From an uncultured Paracoccaceae bacterium (GTDB taxonomy: Bacteria; Pseudomonadota; Alphaproteobacteria; Rhodobacterales; Rhodobacteraceae), in assembly GCA_947487205.1 (NCBI GenBank), contig CANKVU010000008.1, positions 62,001-126,000 on the forward strand: 64,000 nucleotides of DNA, read 5' to 3'. Of the stretch, positions 8,076 to 17,986 are shown one piece after another. Each line of letters begins with the position of its first letter. Within the stretch, counting starts at the first letter, position 1. Position numbers and translations under genes: made by a program. The notes beneath the pieces were generated by a model. The model saw only the letters and a program-made list of their open reading frames with translations. It ran no database searches and was not told the DNA's origin.

Positions 8076-9060
8076 GCTCGACCCGGGTCAAATGCGCGAG
8101 CTCGGCATCCAATGCCGACATGTCGGCCGGCTCGGGCGCCCGGCGCCGGTCGAGCGCCGCGGTCGCACGCAAGCGCGCCGCCTGCGTCAACGCCCCGACG
8201 GCGGAGGCACATTCCTCCATCTCGTCGCGCTTTCCGTTGCAATGCAGGACCACGTCGCAGCCCGCGGCGATCGCAAGGCCTGCCCGCCCTCCGATGGTTC
8301 CGCCCAGCGCCTCCATCGAGATATCGTCGGTCAGAAGCAAGCCGTCGAAGCCGATCTCCTCACGGAGCAATCCGATCAAGGCCGGGTCCTGTGTCGCGGG
8401 CCGCCCACCGAGCGCGGCGAACTGGATATGCGCCGTCATGCCCAGGGGCAGGTCGGCCAGTGCCCTGAATGGTGCAAAATCGTCCTCCAGTTCGTCCCGC
8501 GATGCGGTGACGACCGGCAGATCCGCGTGGCTGTCGACGCGCGCACGTCCGTGTCCCGGCATGTGCTTGACCACCGGCAGGATCCCGCCGGCGAGAAACC
8601 CCTCGGCCGTGGCACGGGCGTGGCGCGTCACCGCCTCGGGATCGGTGCCGAGGCACCGATCCCGCAGGAAAGCATGGGTCTCGGGGCGGGCCACATCCGC
8701 GGTCGGGGCGCAATTCACGTCGATCCCCACCGACCGCAATTCGTCGGCCTGAATCCGGGCTCTGAGCCACATCGCCCGGACCGGATCACGCGCCGACCGG
8801 ACGTGATCGAGAGGCGGTGGCCAAGCGCGCCAGGTCGGCGGGCGCAGCCGCTGGACACGTCCGCCCTCCTGATCGACGAGGATCGGCGCGTCCCACCCGA
8901 CGGCGGCGCGCAGATCGTCGGTCAACCGGCGAAGCTGATCGGCACCCTCGACGTTCCGGCCGAAGAGAATGAAGCCCCAAGGATCGACCTCGGAGAAGAA
9001 CCGGGCTTCGTCCGGCGCGAGATGCAGGCGCGCGCAGCCGAATACGAGAGCGCGGCTCAC
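8068..9060 (-). CDS. nagZ: Beta-N-acetylhexosaminidase NagZ
   Basis: NagZ (glycoside hydrolase family 3) removes N-acetylglucosamine from anhydro-muropeptides during peptidoglycan recycling in the cytosol. The 330-residue protein shows ILVDQEGGRVQRL, the family motif KHMPGHGRARVDSHADLP containing the catalytic-loop histidine, and the nucleophile region LLLTDDISMEAL. The start is the GTG at 9060: it forms a GTGA overlap with the stop of the upstream gene and gives the usual N-terminus. No signal peptide is seen, in agreement with a cytosolic enzyme. anmK, another recycling gene, lies at 51-52 kb. Confidence 0.92.
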   Translation of the reverse strand: MSRALVFGCARLHLAPDEARFFSEVDPWGFILFGRNVEGADQLRRLTDDLRAAVGWDAPILVDQEGGRVQRLRPPTWRAWPPPLDHVRSARDPVRAMWLRARIQADELRSVGIDVNCAPTADVARPETHAFLRDRCLGTDPEAVTRHARATAEGFLAGGILPVVKHMPGHGRARVDSHADLPVVTASRDELEDDFAPFRALADLPLGMTAHIQFAALGGRPATQDPALIGLLREEIGFDGLLLTDDISMEALGGTIGGRAGLAIAAGCDVVLHCNGKRDEMEECASAVGALTQAARLRATAALDRRRAPEPADMSALDAELAHLTRVEHG

Positions 9061-9965
9061 CGGACCGCGACGGGGATGCAATCCGCCTGACCGGAGAGAA
9101 GCCGGGCGCAGAAGCTTTCCGCCGCCGCCAAGTTCTCGAAACCCTCCGCCCTCAGGCGATAGAACGGCTGCCCGCCGGACATGGCTTCCTGGAGCACCAT
9201 GCGCTTGCCCGCGAACGCGTCGGCAAAGCGGGCACCGACATCTTGCCAATGGGCGCGCGCGACCTCGGGGCTTTCGAATGCCCCCAGCTGAACGAGACGG
9301 GTTCCCTCGGCCAAGGCTGCGATCTCGACCTCTCCCGCGCCAACGGACGGAGTCCCTGCGGCCGGAGCGGTCGGAGCCTCGTCAGGGCGTGGTGCGGGTC
9401 GGGATGCCAGCGCAGCCGGATCGCCGACTTCGCCCGCGGGTCCGGCGCCGAGCGCGGCCATGGCCTCGGCCACGGCCAGATCCGTGCCGCGCGCCGGGGC
9501 GGGATCTTCGCCCTCCTCCGCATCGGTCGCCGCGATCTCTGGTACGTCGGGATCGTTTCCGGGCGCGGGGACGGATGCAAGCTCGTCCTCGGCAGGGAGC
9601 GGGGCGGCCGGGGTCAATTCTCCCATCGGCTCATCTTCGGAGGCCAGGTCCTGCGGATCGGGCGCAAGGCGGACCTCTTCTGCGGTTTCGCCGGCGGTAC
9701 CACCAGCCGCGATCTCGTTCACCTGAAGGCCCTGATGCGGGGCCTGCAGACCGCCGGGCTCCTCGGGCTGCGTCCGGAACGCACCGTCGATGGCCTCGAT
9801 CACCGGAATGCCGCTGACATCGCGCACCATGAGCTTGTAGCCCCAGACCCCCATCCCCAGAACAAGGGCCGTCGAGACCGCCGCCCCGGCAAGGTTGACG
9901 ATCCGTCGTGTCGCGGACCCCCGGGAATCGTCCGCCGGTCCGTCGTCGTGTACGAAGTCTGCCAT
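9057..9965 (-). CDS. SPOR domain-containing inner membrane protein
   Basis: A 302-residue bitopic protein. Residues about 22-47 form one membrane helix (VNLAGAAVSTALVLGMGVWG). A long Glu/Pro/Ala-rich periplasmic linker follows, and the last 80 residues form a SPOR domain (VQLGAFESPEVARAHWQDVG, then FYRLRAEGF). SPOR domains bind denuded septal peptidoglycan, so a role at the division site is likely. GAGAGG lies a suitable distance before the ATG. It heads the nagZ-scpA-scpB operon and is separated from argS by 82 bases. The specific partner is unknown. Confidence 0.88.
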   Translation of the reverse strand: MADFVHDDGPADDSRGSATRRIVNLAGAAVSTALVLGMGVWGYKLMVRDVSGIPVIEAIDGAFRTQPEEPGGLQAPHQGLQVNEIAAGGTAGETAEEVRLAPDPQDLASEDEPMGELTPAAPLPAEDELASVPAPGNDPDVPEIAATDAEEGEDPAPARGTDLAVAEAMAALGAGPAGEVGDPAALASRPAPRPDEAPTAPAAGTPSVGAGEVEIAALAEGTRLVQLGAFESPEVARAHWQDVGARFADAFAGKRMVLQEAMSGGQPFYRLRAEGFENLAAAESFCARLLSGQADCIPVAVR

Positions 9966-10047
9966 CGCTGCCTCTCGTCAACGGACGTATGCCGCCCGCA
10001 TCCTGTCGCTGATCCGCCTCTCTCCCCCGTCCGGGCGCGGTCTTCCT

Positions 10048-11766
10048 TCAGCGCATCTCTTCGGCGGGGGTTACGCCGAGGATACCCAATCCCGCCGAAA
10101 TAACAACGGCTACGGCGAGGGGCAGGGAAATCTTGGCCGCGGTCGCGTCCGGTGCGCCCTCCTGCAAGAAGCGCAGGGAGGGGTCGTCGTTCCCGCGGTT
10201 CCACAGAGCATGGAAGGATTGCGCCAAGTCATAGAGGTAGAACGCGATGCGGTGCGGCTCGTGCGTGCGGGCGGCGATCTCCACGACGCGCGGCCATTCG
10301 GCAAGCCTTCGGGCGACATCGACCTCCGAGGGTTCGGAAATAGCGGCGGGCGCCGGCGCGATCCCCCGGTCCGCCACCTTGCGAAGGACCGAACGAATGC
10401 GCGCATGGGCATACTGGACGTAGAAGACCGGGTTGTCCTTGGACTGCTCCACGGCCCTGTCGAAGTCGAAATCGAGCGGGGCGTCGTTCTTGCGGGTCAA
10501 CATGACGAAGCGCGTCACGTCGGCGCCCACCTCGTCCACCACGTCGCGGAGCGTGATGAATGTGCCGGACCGCTTGGACATCTTGAACGGTTCGCCATCC
10601 TTGGTCAGCTTCACCAGCTGGCACAGCTTGATGTCGAGCGGCACCTCCCCGTTCGACAGCGCGCTGACGGCGGCCTTCATCCGCTTGACGTAGCCGCCGT
10701 GATCGGCGCCGAAGACATCGATCAACTGGTCGAACCCGCGATCGATCTTGTCCCAGTGATAGGCGATGTCGGGCGCGAAATAGGTCCAGGCGCCGTCCGA
10801 CTTCATGATCGGGCGGTCGACATCGTCCCCGTGCGCGGTGGAGCGGAAGAGGGTCTGCTCGCGCGGCTCCCAATCCTCGGGCAGCTTGCCCTTCGGCGGC
10901 TCGAGCGTGCCCTTGTAGATGAGCTCCCGCTCCCGCAGGCGCGCGATCGCCTGCTCGATCCGGCCGGTGCCGTACAGGGAGCGTTCCGAGAAGAACACGT
11001 CCATCTCGACACCGAGCGCCGCGAGGTCCTGCCGGATCAGCACCATCATCGCATCGGTCGAGAAGGTTCGGACATCCTGCAACCATGCCTCCTCCGGCAT
11101 GTCGAGATACGCGTCCCCGACCTTTGCCTTCAGGGCTTCTCCGACGGCGATGAGGTAGTCGCCCGGATAGGTGCCTTCGGCGAATTCGACCTCCCGGCCG
11201 TGCGCCTGCAGGTAGCGAAGGTAGACGGACCGCGCCAGCACGTCGACCTGGGCGCCACCGTCGTTGATGTAATATTCCCGCGTCACCGTATGGCCGGTAT
11301 AGTCGAGCAGGCTCGCAAGGGCGTCGCCGAAGACCGCGCCTCGGACATGCCCCACATGGAGCGGCCCCGTGGGATTGGCGGAGACGTACTCGACGTTGAC
11401 CTTCTGGCCTCCGCCAAATCCGGAGCGTCCGTAGCCGTCCGCGTTGCGGACATGCGCCACGAGGTCGGACCAGACGGCCGCGGAAAGGCGCAGGTTCAGA
11501 AAGCCGGGCCCGGCCACGGTCGCGCTCTCGACTTCCGGCGCGTCGCCGAGGCGGAGGGCCAGCGCCTCGGCGATCTCGCGCGGCTTCCGGCCGGCAGGCT
11601 TGGCCAGGACCATCGCGGCGTTGGTCGCCATGTCGCCGTGAGCGGGATCGCGGGGCGGCTCCACCGAGACGTTGCCGGTGTCGAGACCGGCGGGAAGGTC
11701 GCCCGCCGCCTCGAGGTCCGCCAAAGCCGCGAGGACGCGGCCCCGCATGTCGGTGAAGATGTTCAT
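10048..11766 (-). CDS. argS: Arginyl-tRNA synthetase
   Basis: Charges tRNA-Arg. The 572-residue class I synthetase has the HIGH-type motif as HVGH at residues 137-140 ([18 protein letters not shown]) and KMSKR at 395-399. The N-terminal additional domain opens the protein, and the DALR anticodon-binding domain forms the C-terminus ([14 protein letters not shown]). Length and motif order are normal. It is transcribed in the same direction as the SPOR-nagZ-scp genes and follows the antiporter gene after 67 bases. Confidence 0.96.
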   Translation of the reverse strand: MNIFTDMRGRVLAALADLEAAGDLPAGLDTGNVSVEPPRDPAHGDMATNAAMVLAKPAGRKPREIAEALALRLGDAPEVESATVAGPGFLNLRLSAAVWSDLVAHVRNADGYGRSGFGGGQKVNVEYVSANPTGPLHVGHVRGAVFGDALASLLDYTGHTVTREYYINDGGAQVDVLARSVYLRYLQAHGREVEFAEGTYPGDYLIAVGEALKAKVGDAYLDMPEEAWLQDVRTFSTDAMMVLIRQDLAALGVEMDVFFSERSLYGTGRIEQAIARLRERELIYKGTLEPPKGKLPEDWEPREQTLFRSTAHGDDVDRPIMKSDGAWTYFAPDIAYHWDKIDRGFDQLIDVFGADHGGYVKRMKAAVSALSNGEVPLDIKLCQLVKLTKDGEPFKMSKRSGTFITLRDVVDEVGADVTRFVMLTRKNDAPLDFDFDRAVEQSKDNPVFYVQYAHARIRSVLRKVADRGIAPAPAAISEPSEVDVARRLAEWPRVVEIAARTHEPHRIAFYLYDLAQSFHALWNRGNDDPSLRFLQEGAPDATAAKISLPLAVAVVISAGLGILGVTPAEEMR

Positions 11767-11833
11767 GACATACCGCCCTGTGACAAGATCCCGGGGGGTC
11801 TAGTCGCCTCCCGAGGGGCCGTCAACGCGCGGC

Positions 11834-13657
11834 TCAGGCCGCCTTCTCGTCCTCCTCCGGCGGCAGCATGGAGAGAAGGCGCATGCCCGGCGTCGCCGAC
11901 ACCTCCCCGTCGCCGGAGACGAAATGGATCTCTCCGCCCGTGTCGATATAGGCAAGGAGCTTTGCCTCGGGGCGGCGATCGCGCCAGTTCCGCATCGTGT
12001 ATTCCTCGGTCAAGCGGGTCACGCGAAAGACCCATCCCTGCCACATCAGGCGATTGAGCTCGTTATAGGTCGCCTCGTCCGCGAACCTGCGCCCGCCGAG
12101 CGTGGAGGGCAGCGTATGGCGCTTCGTCGCCGCCTGCTCCCGCGCGAGTTGGTAGACGTTCTCGCGCCCGAATTCCGGGCCGAGATCCGTGGCGACGAGG
12201 GTATTGTAGGCGTCGTTGTCCGTCGCCGCGACGACGATCTTGTAGCCGTTCAGCTCGATCCGCACCTCTGCACCCTCGGACAGGATGTCGCCGAAGAAGG
12301 TGTCGATGCCGAGTTCGCGGGCATGCCGCAGGTGCCCGCGGTTCGGGTCGGTGATGAGAACCGGGATCTTCGCCTGTTTCAGGGTCTCGGCCAGTCCCGT
12401 GGTCCAGTAGCTGCCGCCCACCAGGATCACACCGGGAGTATCGGCCGCCACGACGCTCAGGAAGCGCGCGACCGGGGCCAGGGTGAAGCCGTGGACCACG
12501 ACCGACGCGGCCACGAGGACAAAGGCCAGCGGACCGATGAGCGCGCCGTCCTCGATCCCGATCGCGACCAGACGCTCGCCGAACAGACCGGCCACCGCGA
12601 CTAGGACGACACCGCGGGGACCGGTGGTCGCGACGAGGATCTTCTCCCTCGTGGGCAGCTTGGTGAAGAGGAGCGCCGCGAAGACGGTCAGGGGGCGCAC
12701 GACCGAGAGAACGACCAGCACGAAAACCCAGGCGCGCCAGGTCAGCTGCGACAGCGCGGAGAAATCGAGCGACGCCGCGAGGAGGATGAAGACCCCCGAG
12801 ACGAGGAGGATCGTCGCGTGTTCCTTGAAGCGACGCAATTCCTCGAAGGAGGCGAGGTTGGCGTTGGCGATGACGACGCCCATCACGGTGACGGCCAGCA
12901 GACCCGATTCGTGCAGGTTCGCGTCGGCCACCGCGAATACTGCGAGCACCATGGTGAACAGGACCGGCACCTTCATGTATTCCGGCACCTTGGCGCGGCT
13001 AAACGCCCAGGACAGCAGGTACCCCCCCACGGCCCCCAGCGCGGTCGCCACCGCGATGCCAAAGATCAGCGACAGGAAAGCGGAGCCGATCTGCTCCGCG
13101 GTATGCAGGACCAGCACCACTTCGAGCGCGAGCACCGCGGCTAGCGCCCCGACGGGGTCGTTCAGGATCGCCTCCCATTGGAGGAGCGCCGCCGGACGGC
13201 GGGCCAGGCGGGCGGAACGCAGGAGCGGCGCGATCACTGTCGGGCCCGTCACGATCATGATGCCGCCGAAGACAGCCGAACTCTCCCAGCTCAGCCCTGC
13301 GCCGTACCGCAACGCCACGGCCGACAGGAACCAGCCCAGCGGCGCGCCGATGAAGACCAGCCGCTTCACCCCCTCGGCCGCGTCTCGGAGCGTATGGAAG
13401 TTGAGCGTGAGCCCGCCTTCAAACAGGATGATCGCGACCGCGATGGAGATGAGCGGCAGGTAGAATTGCCCGATATCGCGTCCGGGCTCGAAGATCCCCG
13501 CGACGGGGCCGACGACGAGGCCCGCCGCCAGCATCAGGACGATGGCGGGCATCCTGAACTTCCAGGCGAGCCATTGGGAGCCGACGCCCAGTGCACCCAC
13601 CATTGCCACCGCCGCTACCGGGTCCATCGCCATTCCCGCAACCGTTTCCGTCGCCAT
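11834..13657 (-). CDS. CPA1-type cation/proton antiporter with C-terminal RCK-like domain
   Basis: A predicted inner-membrane Na+ or K+/H+ antiporter of 607 residues. Residues about 15-400 hold some twelve membrane helices of the Na_H_Exchanger fold, with the ion-site regions IVTGPTVIAPLLRS and EAILNDPVGALAAV. Residues about 415-540 look like a Rossmann RCK/TrkA_N domain (PGVILVGGSYWTTGLAETLK, then ITDPNRGHLRHARELGIDTF) that could gate transport by nucleotide binding. The start is the ATG at 13657 because AAGGAGA sits correctly before it; an in-frame ATG 20 codons upstream lacks this. The ion preference is not deducible. Confidence 0.85.
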   Translation of the reverse strand: MATETVAGMAMDPVAAVAMVGALGVGSQWLAWKFRMPAIVLMLAAGLVVGPVAGIFEPGRDIGQFYLPLISIAVAIILFEGGLTLNFHTLRDAAEGVKRLVFIGAPLGWFLSAVALRYGAGLSWESSAVFGGIMIVTGPTVIAPLLRSARLARRPAALLQWEAILNDPVGALAAVLALEVVLVLHTAEQIGSAFLSLIFGIAVATALGAVGGYLLSWAFSRAKVPEYMKVPVLFTMVLAVFAVADANLHESGLLAVTVMGVVIANANLASFEELRRFKEHATILLVSGVFILLAASLDFSALSQLTWRAWVFVLVVLSVVRPLTVFAALLFTKLPTREKILVATTGPRGVVLVAVAGLFGERLVAIGIEDGALIGPLAFVLVAASVVVHGFTLAPVARFLSVVAADTPGVILVGGSYWTTGLAETLKQAKIPVLITDPNRGHLRHARELGIDTFFGDILSEGAEVRIELNGYKIVVAATDNDAYNTLVATDLGPEFGRENVYQLAREQAATKRHTLPSTLGGRRFADEATYNELNRLMWQGWVFRVTRLTEEYTMRNWRDRRPEAKLLAYIDTGGEIHFVSGDGEVSATPGMRLLSMLPPEEDEKAA

Positions 13658-13787
13658 CAAGGCGTCTCCTTGTCGCCGAATATCGGCAGGATCTATGCCC
13701 GTGCACCGGAAAGCCAAAACTTAAGCCGATTGCCGGCCTGCCATGGCTTTGCTAGCGCACGAAGCGACCGGACATACAGGGGTTTTC

Positions 13788-15356
13788 ATGAGCGACGCCG
13801 AAACCGCGCCTTGGTGGCAAGGCGCCATCATCTACCAGGTCTATCCCCGCTCCTTCCAGGATAGCACGGGTACGGGAATGGGGGATCTGAACGGCATTCG
13901 CAGTCGGTTGCCGTATGTGGCGCGGTTGGGAGTGGATGCGATCTGGATCTCGCCCATCTACCCCTCGCCAATGAAGGATGGGGGCTATGATATCACCGAT
14001 TTCACGGTCGTGGAGCCGCTCTTCGGCACGCTCGAGGATTTCGCCGCGCTGATCGCCGAGGCGCACGATCTCGGGCTGAAAGTGCTTCTCGACTTTGTAC
14101 CATCCCATACTTCGGATGCGCACGCCTGGTTCCGTGACAGCCGCAGCTCGCGAAGCGCGGCGCATCGCGACTGGTATGTCTGGCGCGACGCCCTCCCCGA
14201 AGGCGGCCCGCCCAACAACTGGATCAGCGAGTTCGGCGGTCCTGCCTGGACGTGGGACGAGGCCACGCGGCAATATTACCTGCACATCTATGCCCGGGAG
14301 CAGCCGGCGCTGAACTGGCGCAACCCCGATGTCCAGAACGCGATGCTCGACGCGATGCGGGTCTGGTACGCACGGGGCGTCGACGGGTTCCGCGTCGATG
14401 CGGTCGAGCACCTGGCGCCGGATCACCTCTTGCGCGACAACCCCGCGAATCCGGACTGGTCGGAAGAGGAAGGACCGGCGCGTTCCCTCTTTCGCACCTA
14501 TTCCTCGCATCAGCCCGACGTATTCCCGCTCGTGCGGCGGATGCGGGATCTGGCGGACGATCACGGCGGACGTCTGCTGGTGGGCGAAGCCTACGGCACG
14601 CTCGACGAGGTGATGCTCTATTACGGTGACGCCCTGGACGGTTTTCAGCTTCCGTTCAATTTCGAGCTGATCTCCGCCCCCTGGGACCCGCTGCACATCG
14701 CGGCCTATATCGACCGCTACGAGCGGATGATCCCGCCGGGCGGCTGGCCCAGCTGGGTGCTCGGCAACCACGACCGGGACCGGATCGCGACGCGGGTCGG
14801 CCCGGATCAGGCGCGGGTGGCGCAGATGCTCCTGCTTACCCTGCGCGGAACGCCGACCATGTGGCAGGGCGACGAGCTGGGCATGGTCAACGAGGCGGTC
14901 CCCGAACATCTGCTGCAGGACCCTTGGGCGATCAACAATCCCGGCACCGGGCTGGGGCGCGATCCGGTGCGCATCCCGATCCCGTGGGAAGACGATGCCG
15001 CCGGCCGCGGCTTCACCGCTGGCGAGCCGTTCCTGCCGCTATCATCCGTCGCGTCGGCGACGGCGCAGGAGGCCGATCCCGCATCGATGTTGTCCCTAGT
15101 GCGGGCCCTGATCGCATTGCGGCGGGACGAACCCGCCTTGTCGCTGGGCACCTACGAACGTCTTCACGCGGATGCGGGGACCCTTTCCTATGCGAGGAAA
15201 CATGCCGGGCGGCGCATCTGCGTGGTGCTGAACTTCACCGCGCGGGAGCAGGCGCTCGCGATCCCGGGTGCCGCGCGCCTCTCCACCATCCCTGGTCGCG
15301 ACCTCGGGCGGGTCGACAGCCTTCTGCCCAACGAAGGTGTCATCCTGACCCCCTGA
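13788..15356 (+). CDS. GH13 alpha-glucosidase / oligo-1,6-glucosidase family protein
   Basis: A 522-residue (beta/alpha)8-barrel amylase-family enzyme expected to hydrolyse alpha-glucosides in the cytosol; no signal peptide is seen. The GH13 signatures are present: VLLDFVPSHTS, the nucleophile Asp204 in GFRVDAVEHL, the acid/base Glu267 in LLVGEAYG and the stabiliser Asp329 in VLGNHDRDR. YQVYPRSFQDS near the start is typical of the alpha-glucosidase and trehalose synthase subfamilies. The ATG at 13788 is preceded by CAGGGG; an ATG 15 codons upstream has no such site. It is divergent from the antiporter, and no sugar transporter genes are adjacent. The exact linkage specificity is uncertain. 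Confidence 0.88.
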   Translation: MSDAETAPWWQGAIIYQVYPRSFQDSTGTGMGDLNGIRSRLPYVARLGVDAIWISPIYPSPMKDGGYDITDFTVVEPLFGTLEDFAALIAEAHDLGLKVLLDFVPSHTSDAHAWFRDSRSSRSAAHRDWYVWRDALPEGGPPNNWISEFGGPAWTWDEATRQYYLHIYAREQPALNWRNPDVQNAMLDAMRVWYARGVDGFRVDAVEHLAPDHLLRDNPANPDWSEEEGPARSLFRTYSSHQPDVFPLVRRMRDLADDHGGRLLVGEAYGTLDEVMLYYGDALDGFQLPFNFELISAPWDPLHIAAYIDRYERMIPPGGWPSWVLGNHDRDRIATRVGPDQARVAQMLLLTLRGTPTMWQGDELGMVNEAVPEHLLQDPWAINNPGTGLGRDPVRIPIPWEDDAAGRGFTAGEPFLPLSSVASATAQEADPASMLSLVRALIALRRDEPALSLGTYERLHADAGTLSYARKHAGRRICVVLNFTAREQALAIPGAARLSTIPGRDLGRVDSLLPNEGVILTP

Positions 15357-15359
15357 AGG

Positions 15360-16526
15360 TCAGATCGCGTCGGCAAGGTCACCACCGAAGAGGCGGCGAT
15401 GCTCCTCGATGGCGAAACGGTCGGTCATCCCCGCGATATAGTCGAGCACGATCCGGGCTAGGGTCGTCTCGTCCCTCGCCGCCCTCACGTCCTTGCGCCA
15501 TTGCTTCGGCAACAGATCGGGCCGGGACATGAAGAGCGGAAAGAGATCCCTGACGATCCGCGTCACCTTGGCCCGCATCTCGATCACGGCCGGGGCGCGG
15601 TACATGCGGTGGAACAGGAAATCGCGAATGACCTGAAGGTCCACCCGCACGGAATCCGAGAAACGGATGATGGGTCGCCCTGCATGGCGCACGTCATCGG
15701 CGCTCTTCGGGTCCATGTCGGCAAGCGTCTTCTGCGCCTCGGCGATCACGTCCTCCACCAGGAGGCCGAAGAAACGGCGCAGGGCCTCGTGGCGGCGACG
15801 GTAATAGTTGAGCCCCGGATACAGCGCGTCCACCCGGGCAAAGCACCCTTCGAGAAGCGGCAGCTTGGCCAGTTCATCGGTGGAGAAGAGTTCGGCCCGA
15901 AGCCCGTCGTGCAGGTCGTGACTGTTATACGCAACGTCATCGGCGAGGGCTGCGACCTGCGCCTCGGCACTTGCATGGGTGCCCAGTTCCAGATCGTGCC
16001 GCGCCACGTAATCCGCCAATGCGTAGGGGACCGGCGCGGAGACCGGGCCATTGTGCTTGGCGATCCCCTCCAGTGTTTCCCAGGTGAGGTTCAGTCCGTC
16101 GAATTCCGCATAATGGCGCTCAAGCGAAGTGACGATCCGGATCGCCTGGGCGTTGTGGTCGAAATCGCCGAACGGGGCCATGAGATCCTGCAACGCCTCT
16201 TCGCCGGTATGGCCGAAGGGCGGATGGCCCAGATCATGGGCCAGGGCCACGGCCTCCGTCAGATCCTCGTTCAGCCCCAGGACGCCGGCGATCGTGCGGG
16301 CGACCTGCGCGACCTCGATCGAATGGGTCAGACGGGTCCGGAAATAATCGCCTTCGTGTTCGACGAAGACCTGTGTCTTGTGCTTCAATCGACGGAAGGC
16401 CGAGGCATGGATGATCCTGTCGCGGTCGCGCTGAAAGCAGGACCGGAACGTGCTCAGATCCTCCGGATACAGACGGCCGCGGCTTTCGTCGGGGCGCGAC
16501 GCGAAGCGGGCGGCGGATAGCGGCAC
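15360..16526 (-). CDS. dgt: Deoxyguanosinetriphosphate triphosphohydrolase-like protein
   Basis: An HD-domain phosphohydrolase of 388 residues, predicted to release triphosphate from dNTPs. It has the family opening SRGRLYPE, FQRDRDRIIHASAFRRLKHK, TRLTHSIEVAQVAR and the metal-binding HD in ALAHDLGHPPFGHTGE. The start is taken as the GTG at 16526, which has a perfect GGAGGAGG site; earlier ATGs would run into the divergent Fe-S gene's leader. It belongs to the dGTPase type 2 group common in Alphaproteobacteria, in which substrate preference varies, so the gene symbol is provisional. Confidence 0.88.
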   Translation of the reverse strand: MPLSAARFASRPDESRGRLYPEDLSTFRSCFQRDRDRIIHASAFRRLKHKTQVFVEHEGDYFRTRLTHSIEVAQVARTIAGVLGLNEDLTEAVALAHDLGHPPFGHTGEEALQDLMAPFGDFDHNAQAIRIVTSLERHYAEFDGLNLTWETLEGIAKHNGPVSAPVPYALADYVARHDLELGTHASAEAQVAALADDVAYNSHDLHDGLRAELFSTDELAKLPLLEGCFARVDALYPGLNYYRRRHEALRRFFGLLVEDVIAEAQKTLADMDPKSADDVRHAGRPIIRFSDSVRVDLQVIRDFLFHRMYRAPAVIEMRAKVTRIVRDLFPLFMSRPDLLPKQWRKDVRAARDETTLARIVLDYIAGMTDRFAIEEHRRLFGGDLADAI

Positions 16527-16600
16527 GGAACCTCCTCCTTGCTGTCGTGGAGCGCCACCCATATATTCCGGACAATCCCAGGATACAGGCGGATCAAACC

Positions 16601-16924
16601 ATGAACCTGCCACCCAACGTGACTGATCGCGCCTTCGCAAGGCTGGCCGAGATCGGCGCCGCCGCCGAAGGGCACGCCCTGCGCGTCGCCGTAGAGGGCG
16701 GGGGCTGCTCGGGCTTCCAGTACGACATCCGCCTCGATACGGCGGAACAGGACGACCTCGTGATAGAGCGGAACGGGGAACGGGTGCTGGTCGATCAGAT
16801 GTCCCTCCCCTTTCTGGCGGGCGCGACGATCGACTTCACCGAAGAACTGATCGGCGCGCGGTTCACGATCGAGAATCCCAACGCCGCGTCGAGCTGCGGA
16901 TGCGGCACGAGTTTTGCCATGTAG
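16601..16924 (+). CDS. erpA: A-type iron-sulfur carrier, HesB/ErpA family
   Basis: A 107-residue A-type carrier that receives an Fe-S cluster from the assembly scaffold and delivers it to target enzymes. The three cluster cysteines are visible: Cys36 in GGGCSGFQY and Cys99/Cys101 in the C-terminal SCGCG. The start at 16601 gives the usual short N-terminus. It is divergent from the dGTPase gene with 74 bases between. It could be called IscA/SufA-like; the ErpA name reflects the group found alone next to dgt and xthA in Rhodobacteraceae, away from any suf or isc operon. Confidence 0.85.
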   Translation: MNLPPNVTDRAFARLAEIGAAAEGHALRVAVEGGGCSGFQYDIRLDTAEQDDLVIERNGERVLVDQMSLPFLAGATIDFTEELIGARFTIENPNAASSCGCGTSFAM

Positions 16925-17172
16925 TGGACGCGGGGCGGCAAGGGAGAAGGATCATGCCTCTCCCGGTCGCGACTGGCTTCGTGACCTAACATTGGGTTTT
17001 CTACCTTGATTCGCACGATTCCTGAGGCGCCGATTTCCCCTCGAAGTCGTCGCGACCGTGGACGGGATCTGCGGCCGAGCGGGCAACGCATTCTGTCGAT
17101 CCGGCCGAACCAGAGGTGGCACGGCCACCACCGGCCGGGTAGCCTGGCGCGCAACCAGTCGAGGGACCATCA

Positions 17173-17952
17173 ATGCGCATCGCGACATTCAACATCAACG
17201 GGATCAAGGCCCGGCTGCCCGTATTGCTGGAATGGTTGCGGGATACCGCGCCCGATGTGGCCTGCCTGCAGGAAATCAAGTCGGTCGATGCCGGCTTCCC
17301 GTCGCGTGAAATCTCGGACCTCGGATACGAGGTGGCGGTGCATGGCCAGAAGGGCTTCAACGGAGTCGCCATCTTGTCCCGCACGCCGCTCGTCGACATC
17401 AGCCGAGGGCTCCCCGGCGACGAGGACGACGCGCAGGCAAGATGGATAGAGGCCACCATCCCGACCACGCGCCCGATCCGCATCTGCTGCCTCTACCTTC
17501 CGAACGGCAATCCGACGCCGGGCCCGAAATACGATTACAAGCTCGCCTGGATGGAACGGCTGCAGGCTCGGGTCGAAGCGCTCCTGCGGAGCGAAAGCGC
17601 CGCGATCTTCTGCGGGGATTATAACGTGATTCCCGAGGACCGGGACGCCGCCCGGCCCGACGCCTGGCGACGGGACGCCCTTGCCCTTGCCCCGACCCGG
17701 TCCGCGTTTCGCAGACTGGTCCATCTGGGACTGACCGACGCATTCCGTGTCCGCACGCCGGGTTCGGGGCATTATTCCTTCTGGGATTATCAGGCCGGGG
17801 CGTGGGAGCGGGACGACGGCATCCGGATCGATCACCACCTTCTTGTTCCCCGCGCGGCCGATCGCCTTGAGGGATGCTGGATCGAGACGACGATGCGCGG
17901 CGGGGAAAAACCCTCGGATCACGTTCCTGTGTGGCTCGAAGTGGCGGAGTGA
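17173..17952 (+). CDS. xthA: Exodeoxyribonuclease III
   Basis: A base-excision repair nuclease that cleaves at abasic sites and removes blocked 3' ends. The 259-residue protein contains all exonuclease-endonuclease-phosphatase motifs: FNINGIKAR, CLQEIKSVD, GFNGVAIL, CGDYNVIP, RIDHHLLVPR and SDHVPVWLE, the last supplying the catalytic histidine. Its start is preceded by GAGGGACC. The 248-base gap between the Fe-S carrier gene and xthA contains only a weak inverted repeat (GGGAGA at 16942 with TCTCCC at 16959) and no gene that I can support. Confidence 0.95.
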   Translation: MRIATFNINGIKARLPVLLEWLRDTAPDVACLQEIKSVDAGFPSREISDLGYEVAVHGQKGFNGVAILSRTPLVDISRGLPGDEDDAQARWIEATIPTTRPIRICCLYLPNGNPTPGPKYDYKLAWMERLQARVEALLRSESAAIFCGDYNVIPEDRDAARPDAWRRDALALAPTRSAFRRLVHLGLTDAFRVRTPGSGHYSFWDYQAGAWERDDGIRIDHHLLVPRAADRLEGCWIETTMRGGEKPSDHVPVWLEVAE

Positions 17953-17986
17953 CGGAACTGGATACGCCGGGTCCTGTTGCGCGGCC

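Noticed and set aside
9895-12057. A 720-codon open frame antisense to argS and neighbours
   Set aside because: It crosses three real genes and has no domain or ribosome binding site; a reverse-strand shadow.
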